Shown: positions 33,542-42,074, counted from the stretch's first letter. The stretch is DNA of 64,000 bases from Blastomonas natatoria (GCF_003201955.1 NZ_QJJM01000001.1:310001-374000), one strand, 5' to 3'. Notes: a model not told the origin generated them from the letters alone. Numbers and translations are program-made.

Positions 33542-35710
33542 ATGACCGCGCCGCTTGTTGCCCTTATCCCGATCGTGGCATTCGCCGGGGGTGGCGACAT
33601 GGTCGGCGATCCTGTGGTCGATCCGGTGCTCCGCCAATGGCCGGACACCGCTGTTGCAGCGCTCGCTGCGGCGGACCTGGGTCGCAATCTCTCGCTGGAG
33701 CATATCCAGCCGCAATTCACCGCTCCACCGGCTGCGAAAGTCGCCCGTGCGCTGCGGCCTATCGCCCCCGCACCCTATCGGCTCGGCTCGCCTCTGGGCG
33801 AAGATCATGCGCTGTTCTTCATGGCTGCGGGCGAGGGCGAACTGCTGCTTACCGCCGATCAGGAAGCGCCGCCGGCACCGGGGGCCATGCCGCCTTCGCC
33901 CGAAGCGGGTGATGGCGACACGATCGAGGCGGACGAGGCACTGATCGATGATCGGCGCCGCCCCGGTGTCGAGAAGCAGCTGCCGGATCGCGTGACCCAG
34001 GACAATCCGGGGGCCGTGCGCGCGCCTGCGCCAGAGGCCTTTCCGACTGACGAATTCCCGGTGCCGGATCGCTGGCGCATCGTTACCTCGCTCTGCCCGA
34101 CCAGGGGCGGTGACCAGTCGATCTATGGCCTTTATCCCAACCTCTCGAGCGTCTGCCGTTCCAAGCTCGACCCCTATCACCAGAATATCCTGAAGGGCGA
34201 CCGGCCGCTGGCCAAGGGCAAGCGCCCCGGTTTCCTCAAGGAGGATGACTGGTTCTTCATCGCCAATGTCGTTTCCGATACCGTGATCGAGCCGCGCAGT
34301 TTTCCGACCCCGGTGGGCGTGCAGACGACATCGCGGCCAGATAGCCTGGATGTTTTCGGCCGGGCGGATTCGCTGGTTCTGGCCCAGACGGTGATTGCCG
34401 GTTTCTCGCTGCTCAAGGGCGAGACCGCGTACAAGCCGCCCGCGATCGAATATCGCCTGGTGCTGGCAGCGCAGGTCAACCATGTCGATGTCAACGAACG
34501 CCGCATCCTGTTCGTCGAACCTTCCCGGCCGACCCAGCGCACTGACCATTTCGTGGGCGTGCAGGAAGCCTTTATCGACTATCACCTCGGCCAGTTCGAT
34601 ACCTCGCGCTATGACTTCATCTCGCTGCGCGCGGGCATCCAGCCGATGCAGGCCGATTTCCGCGGCTTCCTGTTCCAGGACAATCAGCTCGGCATCCGCC
34701 TGTTCGGCAATCGCGACAACAACCGCATCCAGTTCAATCTCGGCGCCTTCTGGCGGCTGGAAAAGGACACGAATTCGGGCCTCAACAGCGTGGTCGACAC
34801 GCCACGCGACGACTGGGTGTTCTTCGCCAATCTCTACCGTCAGGACTTTCCGCTGGTCGGCCTGACCAGCCAGGTTTCGGTCACCTACAACATGAACCGT
34901 GAGGGCGGGCGCGAGCTCAAGATCGACGATAACGGCTTCCCGGTGCGCCCGGCCTTGCTCGGCGACCTGCGCAGCCGCGAATATGATGTCGTGTATCTGG
35001 GCTATGCGGTCGATGGCCGGATCGGGCGGATCAACATCACCGGCCAGGCCTATGGCGCGTTCGGCGAGGATCGCAACAGCTTCTTCACCAGCCGCAAGGC
35101 CGATATCCGCAGCTATTTCGGCGCAGCGGAACTGAGCTACGACAATGACTGGGCGCGCTTCCGCCTGCAGGGGCTTTTCGCCAGCGGCGACGGCGATCCG
35201 TATAACGATACCGAGGCCGGGTTCGACGCGATCTTCGAGAACCCGATCTTTGCCGGCGCCGATACCAGCTACTGGATCCGTCAGGTCATCCCGTTCGCGG
35301 GCGGCGGGCGCGCGGTCGGCGTCAACACGCGCAACGGCATTTTGAACAACCTGCGTTCCTCGAAGGAACAGGGCCAGTCGAACTTCAACAACCCGGGCAC
35401 GGTCCTGCTGGGCGCGGGCGCAGATTTCGATCTCAGCACGACGACCCGGCTGTCGGCGAACGTCAACCATCTGTGGTTCCACAAGACCGACACGCTGGAG
35501 GCGCTGCGCCAGGAAGGCACGGTGCCCTCGTCAATCGGCTGGGATGTCTCGGCGGCGGCGATCTGGCGGCCCAATGCCAACCAGAACCTGGTGTTCCGCC
35601 TCTCGGGCGCGATCTTCGATCCCTCGCGCGGCTTCCGCGACCTGTTCACCCAATCGGGCAAGTCAGACCTCTTTTATTCGGTGCTTTTCAATGCGATCCT
35701 GGCGTACTGA
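33542..35710 (+). CDS. Predicted outer-membrane beta-barrel protein in the cytochrome cluster
   Basis: A 722-residue protein with a short signal peptide (TAPLVALIPIVAFAGG). Residues about 17-230 are a proline/acid-rich periplasmic part with two cysteines (C185, C204). From about 235 to the end there are many alternating hydrophobic/aromatic strands (for example FINQFNLGAFWRLEK-like, INITGQAYGAFGED, RLQGLFASGDG) and the chain ends in a hydrophobic aromatic pattern (LFNAILAY), typical of outer-membrane barrels. I do not recognise the exact family. Position between a pentaheme and a decaheme cytochrome suggests a porin that houses or exports a cytochrome. Confidence 0.72.
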   Translation: MTAPLVALIPIVAFAGGGDMVGDPVVDPVLRQWPDTAVAALAAADLGRNLSLEHIQPQFTAPPAAKVARALRPIAPAPYRLGSPLGEDHALFFMAAGEGELLLTADQEAPPAPGAMPPSPEAGDGDTIEADEALIDDRRRPGVEKQLPDRVTQDNPGAVRAPAPEAFPTDEFPVPDRWRIVTSLCPTRGGDQSIYGLYPNLSSVCRSKLDPYHQNILKGDRPLAKGKRPGFLKEDDWFFIANVVSDTVIEPRSFPTPVGVQTTSRPDSLDVFGRADSLVLAQTVIAGFSLLKGETAYKPPAIEYRLVLAAQVNHVDVNERRILFVEPSRPTQRTDHFVGVQEAFIDYHLGQFDTSRYDFISLRAGIQPMQADFRGFLFQDNQLGIRLFGNRDNNRIQFNLGAFWRLEKDTNSGLNSVVDTPRDDWVFFANLYRQDFPLVGLTSQVSVTYNMNREGGRELKIDDNGFPVRPALLGDLRSREYDVVYLGYAVDGRIGRINITGQAYGAFGEDRNSFFTSRKADIRSYFGAAELSYDNDWARFRLQGLFASGDGDPYNDTEAGFDAIFENPIFAGADTSYWIRQVIPFAGGGRAVGVNTRNGILNNLRSSKEQGQSNFNNPGTVLLGAGADFDLSTTTRLSANVNHLWFHKTDTLEALRQEGTVPSSIGWDVSAAAIWRPNANQNLVFRLSGAIFDPSRGFRDLFTQSGKSDLFYSVLFNAILAY

Positions 35711-35726
35711 CCGGCGGCGCGGCGTC

Positions 35727-38700
35727 ATGCCCGCCCTGAACTGGAAGCTGCTGCTGGCGAGCCTGCTGCTTGTCACCTTTGCAGCCTTTCCCGCCGATCA
35801 GCTGCTCGCCTCGGGCAAGGAAAAGCCGCAAAAGGTCAAATACACGTTCACGCCGCCCGCGCCCGCCAATCAGGAATGGGCCGAGGCCGATGCCAAGAGC
35901 GTGGGCTGCCAGAGCTGCCACACCGCCAGCGACCACAAGACGATGCACGCCTCGCCCGCCGTGGTACTGGGCTGTACCGACTGCCATGGCGGCGATGCCA
36001 CGGTGATGGGCGACAATGCCTGGGGTCGCGAAAGTCTGCCCTATCAAGACGCGCTGCTGAAAAGCCATGTCCTGCCCAAATATCCGGTGGCGTGGAAATG
36101 GCCGAATTCGGCCAATCCGCAGCGCTCCTATGCGCTGCTCGCCAAGGAAGCGCCCGAGTTCATCCGCTTCGTCAATCCGTCCGATTATCGCGTGGTGCGC
36201 GAATCCTGTGGCGCCTGCCATATCGAGATCATCGAGGCATCGGAGCGCTCGCTGATGGCGACGGGTGCGATGCTATGGGGCGGCGCGGCCTATAATAACG
36301 GCATCGTGCCGTTCAAGAACTACATCTTCGGGGAAAGCTTCACCCGCGACGGCCAGCCGGCGATGATCAAGTCTGCCGCGACCGAGCCGGGGGCGGCGCA
36401 TGGCACGGTGACCGAGGCGGAAAAGGCGCGCGGCGCTCTGCCGGTCATGTATCCGCTGCCGACCTGGCACATCATTCCGCCGGGTGACATCTTCCGCGTG
36501 TTCGAGCGCGGCGGACGCAATATCAACCCGACCTTCCCGGAAATCGGCCTGCCCAATATCGGCGGCATCATCCAGCGCCTGGAAGAGCCGGGGCGCCCGG
36601 ATCTCAAGCAGTCGAACCGTGGTCCCGGCACCGGTCTGCGCGTGGCGATCCCGGTGCTCAACATCCACAAGACCCGCCTGAACGATCCTTTCCTGTGGCA
36701 GATGGGCACCAACGACCAGCCGGGCGACTATCGCTCCTCGGGCTGCGCCGCGTGCCATGTCGTCTATGCCAATGACCGCGAGCCGCGGCACAGCCTGGTC
36801 TATGCCAAATATGGCCGCGACGGCCAGACGATCACCGACGACCCGACGATCGCCAGCCTGACGGAAGGCCAGAAGCGGCCCGGTCGCTACGGCACCTATG
36901 ATGCGGCCGAGCATCACGAGGAGCATGGCGGCGAGCACAAGTCTGGCCATGGCGGCGATCATGGCACTGTCCTGGCCGAGGGCGCGGGCGAGCATGGCTC
37001 GTCGCATGGCGGCGGCGATGGCCATGGCGCGGAAAAGGCGGCGTTCAAGGAAAAGGGCCATCCGCTCAAGCATGCCTTTACCCGCGCGATCCCGACCGCG
37101 CAGTGCATGAACTGCCACATGCACCAGCCGAACATCTTCCTGAACAGCTATCTCGGCTACACGATGTGGGATTATGAATCCGACGCGCCTCTGCTGTGGC
37201 CGGGGCCGGAGAACCGTGCGCCCAGGCCCGATGGCATGTCGGAAGAGGATTATCAGCGCATCTACAAGCGCCAGCATTACCCCACCGCCAAGGAAGTGCG
37301 CGCGACGCTCGACCGCAACCCCGAAGGCGCATCGCCGCGTGGCTTGTGGTCGGACCTCGATTTCGTGCGCAACGTCTATAACCTCAACACCGAGGCCAGG
37401 GACACCCAGTTCGCCGACTATCACGGCCATGGCTGGAACTTCCGCGCGATCCTGAAGCGCGACCGCAAGGGCAATCTGCTCGACGCGGAAGGAAACATGG
37501 CGACCTGGGGCACCGATACCGCGAACATGGTCTCCCCCGACGATCCGGAGAAATTCCGCAAGGCAGGCGAGGGCAAGTTCGTGCCCGTGGGCACCAATCC
37601 GGGCAAGGCCGTGCACATGATGGACATCCATGCCGAACTCGGCATGCAGTGCGTCGATTGCCATTTCAGCCAGGACGGGCACGGCAACGGCCTGATCTAT
37701 GGCGAGGTCGCCAACGCGGTCGAGATCGGCTGCAAGGACTGCCACGGCACGGCTGACGCTTATCCCACGCTGTTCACTTCGAACCTCGCTGCGCGGCCCA
37801 AGGGCAACAATCTGGCGCTGATCCGCAATCCCGATGGCCAGCGTCGCTTCGAATGGATGAAGGATGCGACCGGACGGCGGGTGCTGATCCAGCGTTCGGT
37901 TCTCGACCCCGAACTGTCGTGGAAGGTCAGCCTGGTCAAGGATGCGGTCAATCCCGACAGCCCCGATTTCAACCCCAAGGCCGCGCGCTCCAAGCTGATG
38001 GCGAAGGACGGTGCGGAGACGGGCAAATACGGTTTTGGTCTGGCGGTCTCGAAGGAGAACCGCGCGCACGATACCGACAAGATGGCCTGCTTCACCTGCC
38101 ACCTGAGCTGGACGACATCGTGCGGCGGCTGCCACCTGCCGATCGAGGCCAACTGGAAGGCCAAGGTCCACAAGTACGAGGAAGACGAGACGCGCAACTA
38201 TGCGACCTACAACCCGCAGGTCGCGCGGGACGAGATGTTCCAGATCGGCCGCCACCAGACGAGCAAAGGCAATATCATCGCCCCGATCCGTTCGACCTCG
38301 GCGCTGATCCTGTCCTCGACCAATATCAACCGCGAGCGCATCTATGTGCAGCAGCCGCCGATCTCGGCACCGGGCTTCTCGTCACAGGCGTTTGCGCCGC
38401 ACTTCCCGCACACCGTCCGCAAGACCGAAACCAAGCAGTGCAGCGACTGCCATCTGAGCGAGGCAAACGACAATAATGCGGTGATGGCGCAGCTGCTGCT
38501 GCTCGGCACCAATTTCGTCAACTTCGTGGGCCTCAACAGCTGGTTCGGGCTGGAGGGCGGGTTCGAGGCGGTGCGGGTGACCGAATGGGACGAGCCGCAG
38601 GCGGTGATCGGTTCCTATCTGCACCGCTATGCCTATCCGGATTATTACAAGCTGCATGTCGAACAGAACGGCCGCGAGCTGAAGAACTGGACGCGCGGGC

Positions 38701-39995
38701 CGATCTTCGACGACAAGTTCTCGGGCGAGACCTATGCCCGCGAGGAATTTGCCAATGTCGTCCAGGGCACTGACGGCGCGGTCAACTGCCTGCAGAATCG
38801 CGGCGAGTACATGTTCGTCGCGGAAGGCAGGGGCGGTTTCCGCGCCTATGACATCGCCTCGATCGGCAACAAGGGCTTTTCCGAGCGGATCATCCGCGCG
38901 CCCTTCTCGTCGCTGGGCCATGACACGCATGTGAAGACGACCAATGCGACCTGCATGGCGATCGCGACGACCCAGCCGATCGCGCCCAGCCGCAACACGC
39001 CGGAAATGCGCGAGGCCAATCAGGAACAGCCGTTCCATGCGGTCTATCATTATGCCTTTGTCACCGACAGCGTCGAAGGGCTGATCGCGGTCAATATCGA
39101 CACGCTGGCCGATGGCGAGTTCCGCAACAATTTCTTCAAGCGCACGCTGACCTGGAACCCGGACAATGTGCTGAAGGGGGCGCGGCACATCACGCTGGCG
39201 GGCGATTATGCCTATATCACCGCCGATGCCGGGCTGGTCGTTGTGCGGCTGTCCGACCCGATCCCGCCCAATCCGCCGCGTGATTATGATTACAGCAAGC
39301 TCAACCCGAAGCTGATGGCGGTGCTGCCGCTCAACGATGCGCGGGCAAGCGCGGTGCAGTTCCGCTATCTGTGGGTCACAGATGCGGACGGCATCAAGCT
39401 GTTCGACATCACCCGGCTGGAAGCGCCGGTGGCTGTTCCCTCGGGCACGGTAAGGCTGGCCAATGCGCGCAAGCTCTACCTTGCCCGCACTTTCGCCTAT
39501 GTCGCGGCCAAGCAGGACGGCCTGGTGATCCTCGATGTCACCAACCCCGAGGCGCCGCGCGAGTATATCCGCTACAATGCCGGAGGGCAGCTCACCGATG
39601 CCGAGGACGTGATCGTCGGATCGACCAATGCGACGCTGTTCGCCTATGTCGCCGATGGTCGTAACGGCATGAAAGTGCTGCAGCTGACCTCGCCGTCGAG
39701 CCAGCCCAATTTCTACGGCTTCTCGCCCGATCCGCGGCCGGACCTGATCGCATGGGCCAGGACCCCCTCGGCGGCGCTGGCGGTGGCCAAGGGGCTCGAC
39801 CGCGACCGGGGTGTCGATGAATCGGGCGGCCAGATGGCGATCTTCGGGCGCCTGGGCTCGCGGCCGTTCAATCGCTCGGAAATGGAGAAGCTTTTCCTCA
39901 ACAGCGCCGGCCGCCCTTACAAGGTCAGCGATACCGTGACCATGGCCGACTGGCTGGGCCCGCGCCCGGCGATGCTGGCGGCAAAGGGGCAGTAG
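35727..39995 (+). CDS. Decaheme c-type cytochrome fused to an LVIVD-like beta-propeller
   Basis: A 1,422-residue exported protein. A signal peptide (LLLASLLLVTFAAFPADQLLA) is followed by ten CXXCH motifs starting at C61, C83, C161, C340, C460, C642, C669, C788, C799 and C905. A histidine/glycine-rich insert (residues about 394-437, HHEEHGGEH and similar) lies between motifs 4 and 5. Residues about 1025-1330 contain six repeats of the LVIVD type (YMFVAEGRGGFRAYD, YAYITADAGLVVVRL, FAYVAAKQDGLVILDV, FAYVADGRNGMKVLQL). The ATG at 35727 has the signal peptide; an in-frame ATG at 35691 overlaps the barrel gene. Likely an extracytoplasmic, possibly surface, multihaem electron-transfer protein. Confidence 0.87.
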   Translation: MPALNWKLLLASLLLVTFAAFPADQLLASGKEKPQKVKYTFTPPAPANQEWAEADAKSVGCQSCHTASDHKTMHASPAVVLGCTDCHGGDATVMGDNAWGRESLPYQDALLKSHVLPKYPVAWKWPNSANPQRSYALLAKEAPEFIRFVNPSDYRVVRESCGACHIEIIEASERSLMATGAMLWGGAAYNNGIVPFKNYIFGESFTRDGQPAMIKSAATEPGAAHGTVTEAEKARGALPVMYPLPTWHIIPPGDIFRVFERGGRNINPTFPEIGLPNIGGIIQRLEEPGRPDLKQSNRGPGTGLRVAIPVLNIHKTRLNDPFLWQMGTNDQPGDYRSSGCAACHVVYANDREPRHSLVYAKYGRDGQTITDDPTIASLTEGQKRPGRYGTYDAAEHHEEHGGEHKSGHGGDHGTVLAEGAGEHGSSHGGGDGHGAEKAAFKEKGHPLKHAFTRAIPTAQCMNCHMHQPNIFLNSYLGYTMWDYESDAPLLWPGPENRAPRPDGMSEEDYQRIYKRQHYPTAKEVRATLDRNPEGASPRGLWSDLDFVRNVYNLNTEARDTQFADYHGHGWNFRAILKRDRKGNLLDAEGNMATWGTDTANMVSPDDPEKFRKAGEGKFVPVGTNPGKAVHMMDIHAELGMQCVDCHFSQDGHGNGLIYGEVANAVEIGCKDCHGTADAYPTLFTSNLAARPKGNNLALIRNPDGQRRFEWMKDATGRRVLIQRSVLDPELSWKVSLVKDAVNPDSPDFNPKAARSKLMAKDGAETGKYGFGLAVSKENRAHDTDKMACFTCHLSWTTSCGGCHLPIEANWKAKVHKYEEDETRNYATYNPQVARDEMFQIGRHQTSKGNIIAPIRSTSALILSSTNINRERIYVQQPPISAPGFSSQAFAPHFPHTVRKTETKQCSDCHLSEANDNNAVMAQLLLLGTNFVNFVGLNSWFGLEGGFEAVRVTEWDEPQAVIGSYLHRYAYPDYYKLHVEQNGRELKNWTRGPIFDDKFSGETYAREEFANVVQGTDGAVNCLQNRGEYMFVAEGRGGFRAYDIASIGNKGFSERIIRAPFSSLGHDTHVKTTNATCMAIATTQPIAPSRNTPEMREANQEQPFHAVYHYAFVTDSVEGLIAVNIDTLADGEFRNNFFKRTLTWNPDNVLKGARHITLAGDYAYITADAGLVVVRLSDPIPPNPPRDYDYSKLNPKLMAVLPLNDARASAVQFRYLWVTDADGIKLFDITRLEAPVAVPSGTVRLANARKLYLARTFAYVAAKQDGLVILDVTNPEAPREYIRYNAGGQLTDAEDVIVGSTNATLFAYVADGRNGMKVLQLTSPSSQPNFYGFSPDPRPDLIAWARTPSAALAVAKGLDRDRGVDESGGQMAIFGRLGSRPFNRSEMEKLFLNSAGRPYKVSDTVTMADWLGPRPAMLAAKGQ

Positions 39996-40040
39996 AGGCG
40001 CTTCAGGAATTCCGGGGACAGGAGAGGGAAGAGGCGGACG

Positions 40041-40373
40041 TCAGTCCGCCTCGACCGTCAGCGCCTCGATGGTCAGCGTCATTGCGGGCATGCCCTCGTC
40101 GCGGCGGTGGATCTCGCTGACGGTGATGTCGGCGACCAGATGGCCGGCGATATGGAATTCATGTTCCGGCAGGATGCGTGCCAGCCATTCGCCGGTGCGC
40201 AGCCCCTCATCGCCGGACAGCGAGACGCGCATGACATGGCGCATGCCGGTAAAGGTCGCGCTGGCCCAATTCGTGCCGCGATGTTCGTCCAGCTCGGCCG
40301 CGCCGCGCGCCAGGGTGAGCACCGCGCGGATCAGCGCCGTGGCGGGGTCGTGGCGAATCTTCTGGTGGATCAT
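40041..40373 (-). CDS. Hypothetical protein, 110 aa
   Basis: A soluble 110-residue protein with no recognised family. It begins MIHQKIRHDPATALIRAVLT and has a mixed alpha/beta pattern with FTGMRHVMRVSLSG, HEFHIAGHLVADITVSEI and a final AMTLTIEALTVEAD. Its start overlaps the stop of the 61-residue gene upstream by 4 bp, so the pair is one transcription unit divergent from the S24 repressor. No signal peptide or membrane segment. Confidence 0.6.
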   Translation of the reverse strand: MIHQKIRHDPATALIRAVLTLARGAAELDEHRGTNWASATFTGMRHVMRVSLSGDEGLRTGEWLARILPEHEFHIAGHLVADITVSEIHRRDEGMPAMTLTIEALTVEAD

Positions 40374-40555
40374 GCCTGCTCCTGTCGGTAGATGTTCATG
40401 AAATGTTCTATTCGGTTCCGCAAGGCCTCGCGCGGCTCGCGGCCCCGGCGCAGGTCATCGACCAGCCGCGGATCGCGCGCCGACAGGCGACCGAAGCGGG
40501 TGCGCGGCATCCCCGTTTCGCGCAGGAATTTCTCGACCAGGCGCAGCAGCGGCAT
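40370..40555 (-). CDS. Small basic protein, possible DNA-binding
   Basis: A 61-residue protein (61 codons plus stop) starting MPLLRLVEKFLRETGMPRTR, with the segment RFGRLSARDPRLVDDLRRGR giving a helix-turn-helix-like pattern and strong positive charge. A very good GGAGGAA ribosome-binding site lies 7 nt before the ATG. It overlaps the 110-residue gene. The layout, divergent from an S24-type repressor with operators between them, suggests that it is under repressor control. Function unknown; helix-turn-helix is an inference. Confidence 0.6.
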   Translation of the reverse strand: MPLLRLVEKFLRETGMPRTRFGRLSARDPRLVDDLRRGREPREALRNRIEHFMNIYRQEQA

Positions 40556-40603
40556 CGCATTTTCCTCCGGTTCAAATGGCGGGGGCGCCCCGCGGGATAA
40601 TCG

Positions 40604-40649
40604 TAGGAATATTCCTATAAGCGATTCGCGGAGTGTAGGAAATATCCTT
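40604..40649. promoter_or_regulatory. Paired palindromic operators in the repressor intergenic region
   Basis: O1 TAGGAATATTCCTA (40604-40617) is a perfect palindrome. O2 TAGGAAATATCCTT (40636-40649) is a near copy, 32 bp away centre to centre (about three helical turns). O2 abuts and overlaps the -35 of the repressor promoter. O1 lies toward the divergent small genes. Spacing and symmetry suit a dimeric repressor that binds both sites. Confidence 0.6.
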
Positions 40650-40675
40650 GAGAAAATCCTGCGCAATGCTATATG
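40648..40675 (+). promoter_or_regulatory. Promoter of the S24 repressor gene
   Basis: TTGAGA (40648-40653), 16 bp, TATATG (40670-40675). The start of transcription would fall near 40682, exactly at an ATG in frame with the repressor, so the message could be leaderless as for lambda cI. Confidence 0.45.
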
Positions 40676-40681
40676 TCCATT

Positions 40682-41380
40682 ATGGAACAGGATGTTCGCC
40701 AGACGCTGGAAAGGCTGATCGCGGCGCGGGGCGTGAGCTTTGCCGGGGTATCGCAGCTGCTCGGCAAGAACCCGGCCTATATCCAGCAGTTCATCCGGCG
40801 CGGCACGCCCAAAAGGCTCGACGAGCGCGACCGGCGCATCCTCGCGCAGTTCTTCGGCGTCAGCGAAGCTCAGCTCGGCGCACCCGCCGATGATGTGCAG
40901 GCAAGGCCGGGCAGGGCAGGGCGCGTACCTGTCCGTGTCAGCCAGCCGCACCGCACGCTGCCCGCACGTATGCGCCTGATCCCGCGCCTCGCGGTCGGCG
41001 CATCCGCAGGCCCAGGCGCGCTGGCGGAGGATGAGGCACCGGTCGCCGAGATTGCCTTCGATGAAGCGTGGCTGCGTCGGCTGGGTGCCGGGTCGGACGC
41101 GGTGACGATGATCCGCGTCGAGGGCGATTCCATGGCCCCGACGCTCAGCGATGGCGACGATATCCTCGTCGCGATGCAGGATGGGGCCAATGCGCGCCGC
41201 CGCGACGGCATCCATGTGCTGCGCATGGACGATGCGCTGATCGTCAAGCGGCTGGCGTTCCAGCCCGATGGGCGGCTGTCGGTGACCTCGGACAACGCGC
41301 TCTATCCCAGCTATCCCGATGTCGCTCCGGAGAGCGTGCATATCGTGGGCCGCGTGATCTGGGCCGGGCGGCGGGTTTAA
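40682..41380 (+). CDS. S24-family (LexA/CI-like) repressor with autoprotease domain
   Basis: A 232-residue regulator. The N-terminal 65 residues form a helix-turn-helix (LIAARGVSFAGVSQLLGKNP with YIQQFIRRGTPKRLDE), then a linker, then an S24 peptidase domain with the catalytic serine in VEGDSMAPTLSDGD and catalytic lysine in DALIVKRLAF. Proteins of this class self-cleave upon RecA activation or act as stress repressors. An in-frame ATG at 40673 would add three residues but overlaps the predicted -10. Two palindromic operators lie directly upstream. Confidence 0.88.
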   Translation: MEQDVRQTLERLIAARGVSFAGVSQLLGKNPAYIQQFIRRGTPKRLDERDRRILAQFFGVSEAQLGAPADDVQARPGRAGRVPVRVSQPHRTLPARMRLIPRLAVGASAGPGALAEDEAPVAEIAFDEAWLRRLGAGSDAVTMIRVEGDSMAPTLSDGDDILVAMQDGANARRRDGIHVLRMDDALIVKRLAFQPDGRLSVTSDNALYPSYPDVAPESVHIVGRVIWAGRRV

Positions 41381-41391
41381 ACGATTGGTTA

Positions 41392-41418
41392 TTGGATTTT
41401 TGCACGTTTTGTTATAAC
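41392..41418 (+). promoter_or_regulatory. Weak candidate promoter of the RelE/XRE pair
   Basis: TTGGAT (41392-41397), a short 15-bp spacer, and TATAAC (41413-41418). Transcription would begin close to the first codon of the RelE homology at 41427, leaving almost no leader. Confidence 0.25.
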
Positions 41419-41426
41419 GCGGCGGC

Positions 41427-41681
41427 GTTCGCCAGATCATCTACGCCCGTGATGCCCTCAAGACGCTGCGCTCGATCGATAGGGCGACTGCAAAGCGCAT
41501 CCAGGCGAAGGTCGCGCAATATGCCGCGGACCCAGCAAGCCTGGCCAATCAGGTCAAGCGGTTGCAGGGTGAGGAGCGGCTCTGGAGTTTGCGGGTTGGC
41601 GATTGGCGAGTGATCTTCAACCAGGATATGGTCGTGGTGCACGTGGTCCGGGTCGCCTCGCGTGGCAGTGCTTATGATTGA
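41427..41681 (+). CDS. RelE-superfamily toxin homologue lacking a standard start codon
   Basis: An 84-codon reading frame that translates as a complete RelE/HigB-like mRNA interferase: RQIIYARDALKTLRSIDRAT, KVAQYAADPASLANQVKRLQ, LWSLRVGDWRVIFNQ, VVHVVRVASRG. The family start falls on a GTT codon at 41427. A TAA stop lies at 41415-41417, only three codons upstream, and no ATG, GTG or TTG occurs between. The downstream neighbour is its expected XRE antitoxin, 9 bp away. Either a rare start is used, the start was lost by mutation, or a base is wrong in the assembly. It may be a pseudogene. Confidence 0.65.
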   Translation, partial: VRQIIYARDALKTLRSIDRATAKRIQAKVAQYAADPASLANQVKRLQGEERLWSLRVGDWRVIFNQDMVVVHVVRVASRGSAYD

Positions 41682-41690
41682 GGTTGGATA

Positions 41691-42074
41691 ATGGGATACG
41701 AACCGCAGCATTTCACGGCACCCGATGGCACCAGGATGGTCGTGCTCACTGCCGCCGAGTTCGAACGCCTGCGCGAACTTGCAGAAGATGCGGAGGACGT
41801 GATCGCCGCGACATTGCAGCTTGAGCGTATCCGTCAGGGCGAGGGCGGCATGCCCGGCGAAGTGCTGGAATTCATCCTCAACGACGAACTGTCACCGATT
41901 GCCGCATGGCGCAAATATCGGGGAGTGTCGCAGGCTGATCTGGCAGCGCAGGTCGGATGCAGCCAAGTCTGGCTGAGCAAGATCGAGACCGGCTCAGCGC
42001 GCGGTGCTGCCAAGTTGCGCCGGGCCATCGCGACGGCGCTTGAGGCGCCGCTCTGGTCGATCGAAGACGACTGA
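41691..42074 (+). CDS. XRE-family antitoxin of the RelE-type pair
   Basis: A 127-residue protein. The N-terminal part (VVLTAAEFERLRELAEDAED) is an antitoxin-like dimerisation region, and the C-terminal part is a Cro/CI helix-turn-helix with WRKYRGVSQADLAAQVGCSQ, VWLSKIETGSARG. It follows the RelE-like frame by 9 bp, in toxin-first order typical of HigBA-like modules. It is intact and has a proper ATG, which would leave a free antitoxin if the toxin is dead. Confidence 0.85.
   Translation: MGYEPQHFTAPDGTRMVVLTAAEFERLRELAEDAEDVIAATLQLERIRQGEGGMPGEVLEFILNDELSPIAAWRKYRGVSQADLAAQVGCSQVWLSKIETGSARGAAKLRRAIATALEAPLWSIEDD

Noticed and set aside
32183-35482. 1,099-residue open frame antisense to the HbpS-like lipoprotein and the barrel gene
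   Set aside because: No domain or signal is visible, it lies opposite two well-supported genes, and the high GC content makes long antisense frames expected.
36273-38255. 660-residue antisense frame within the decaheme cytochrome gene
   Set aside because: It carries no recognisable motif, whereas the plus strand shows the haem-binding motifs over the same interval.
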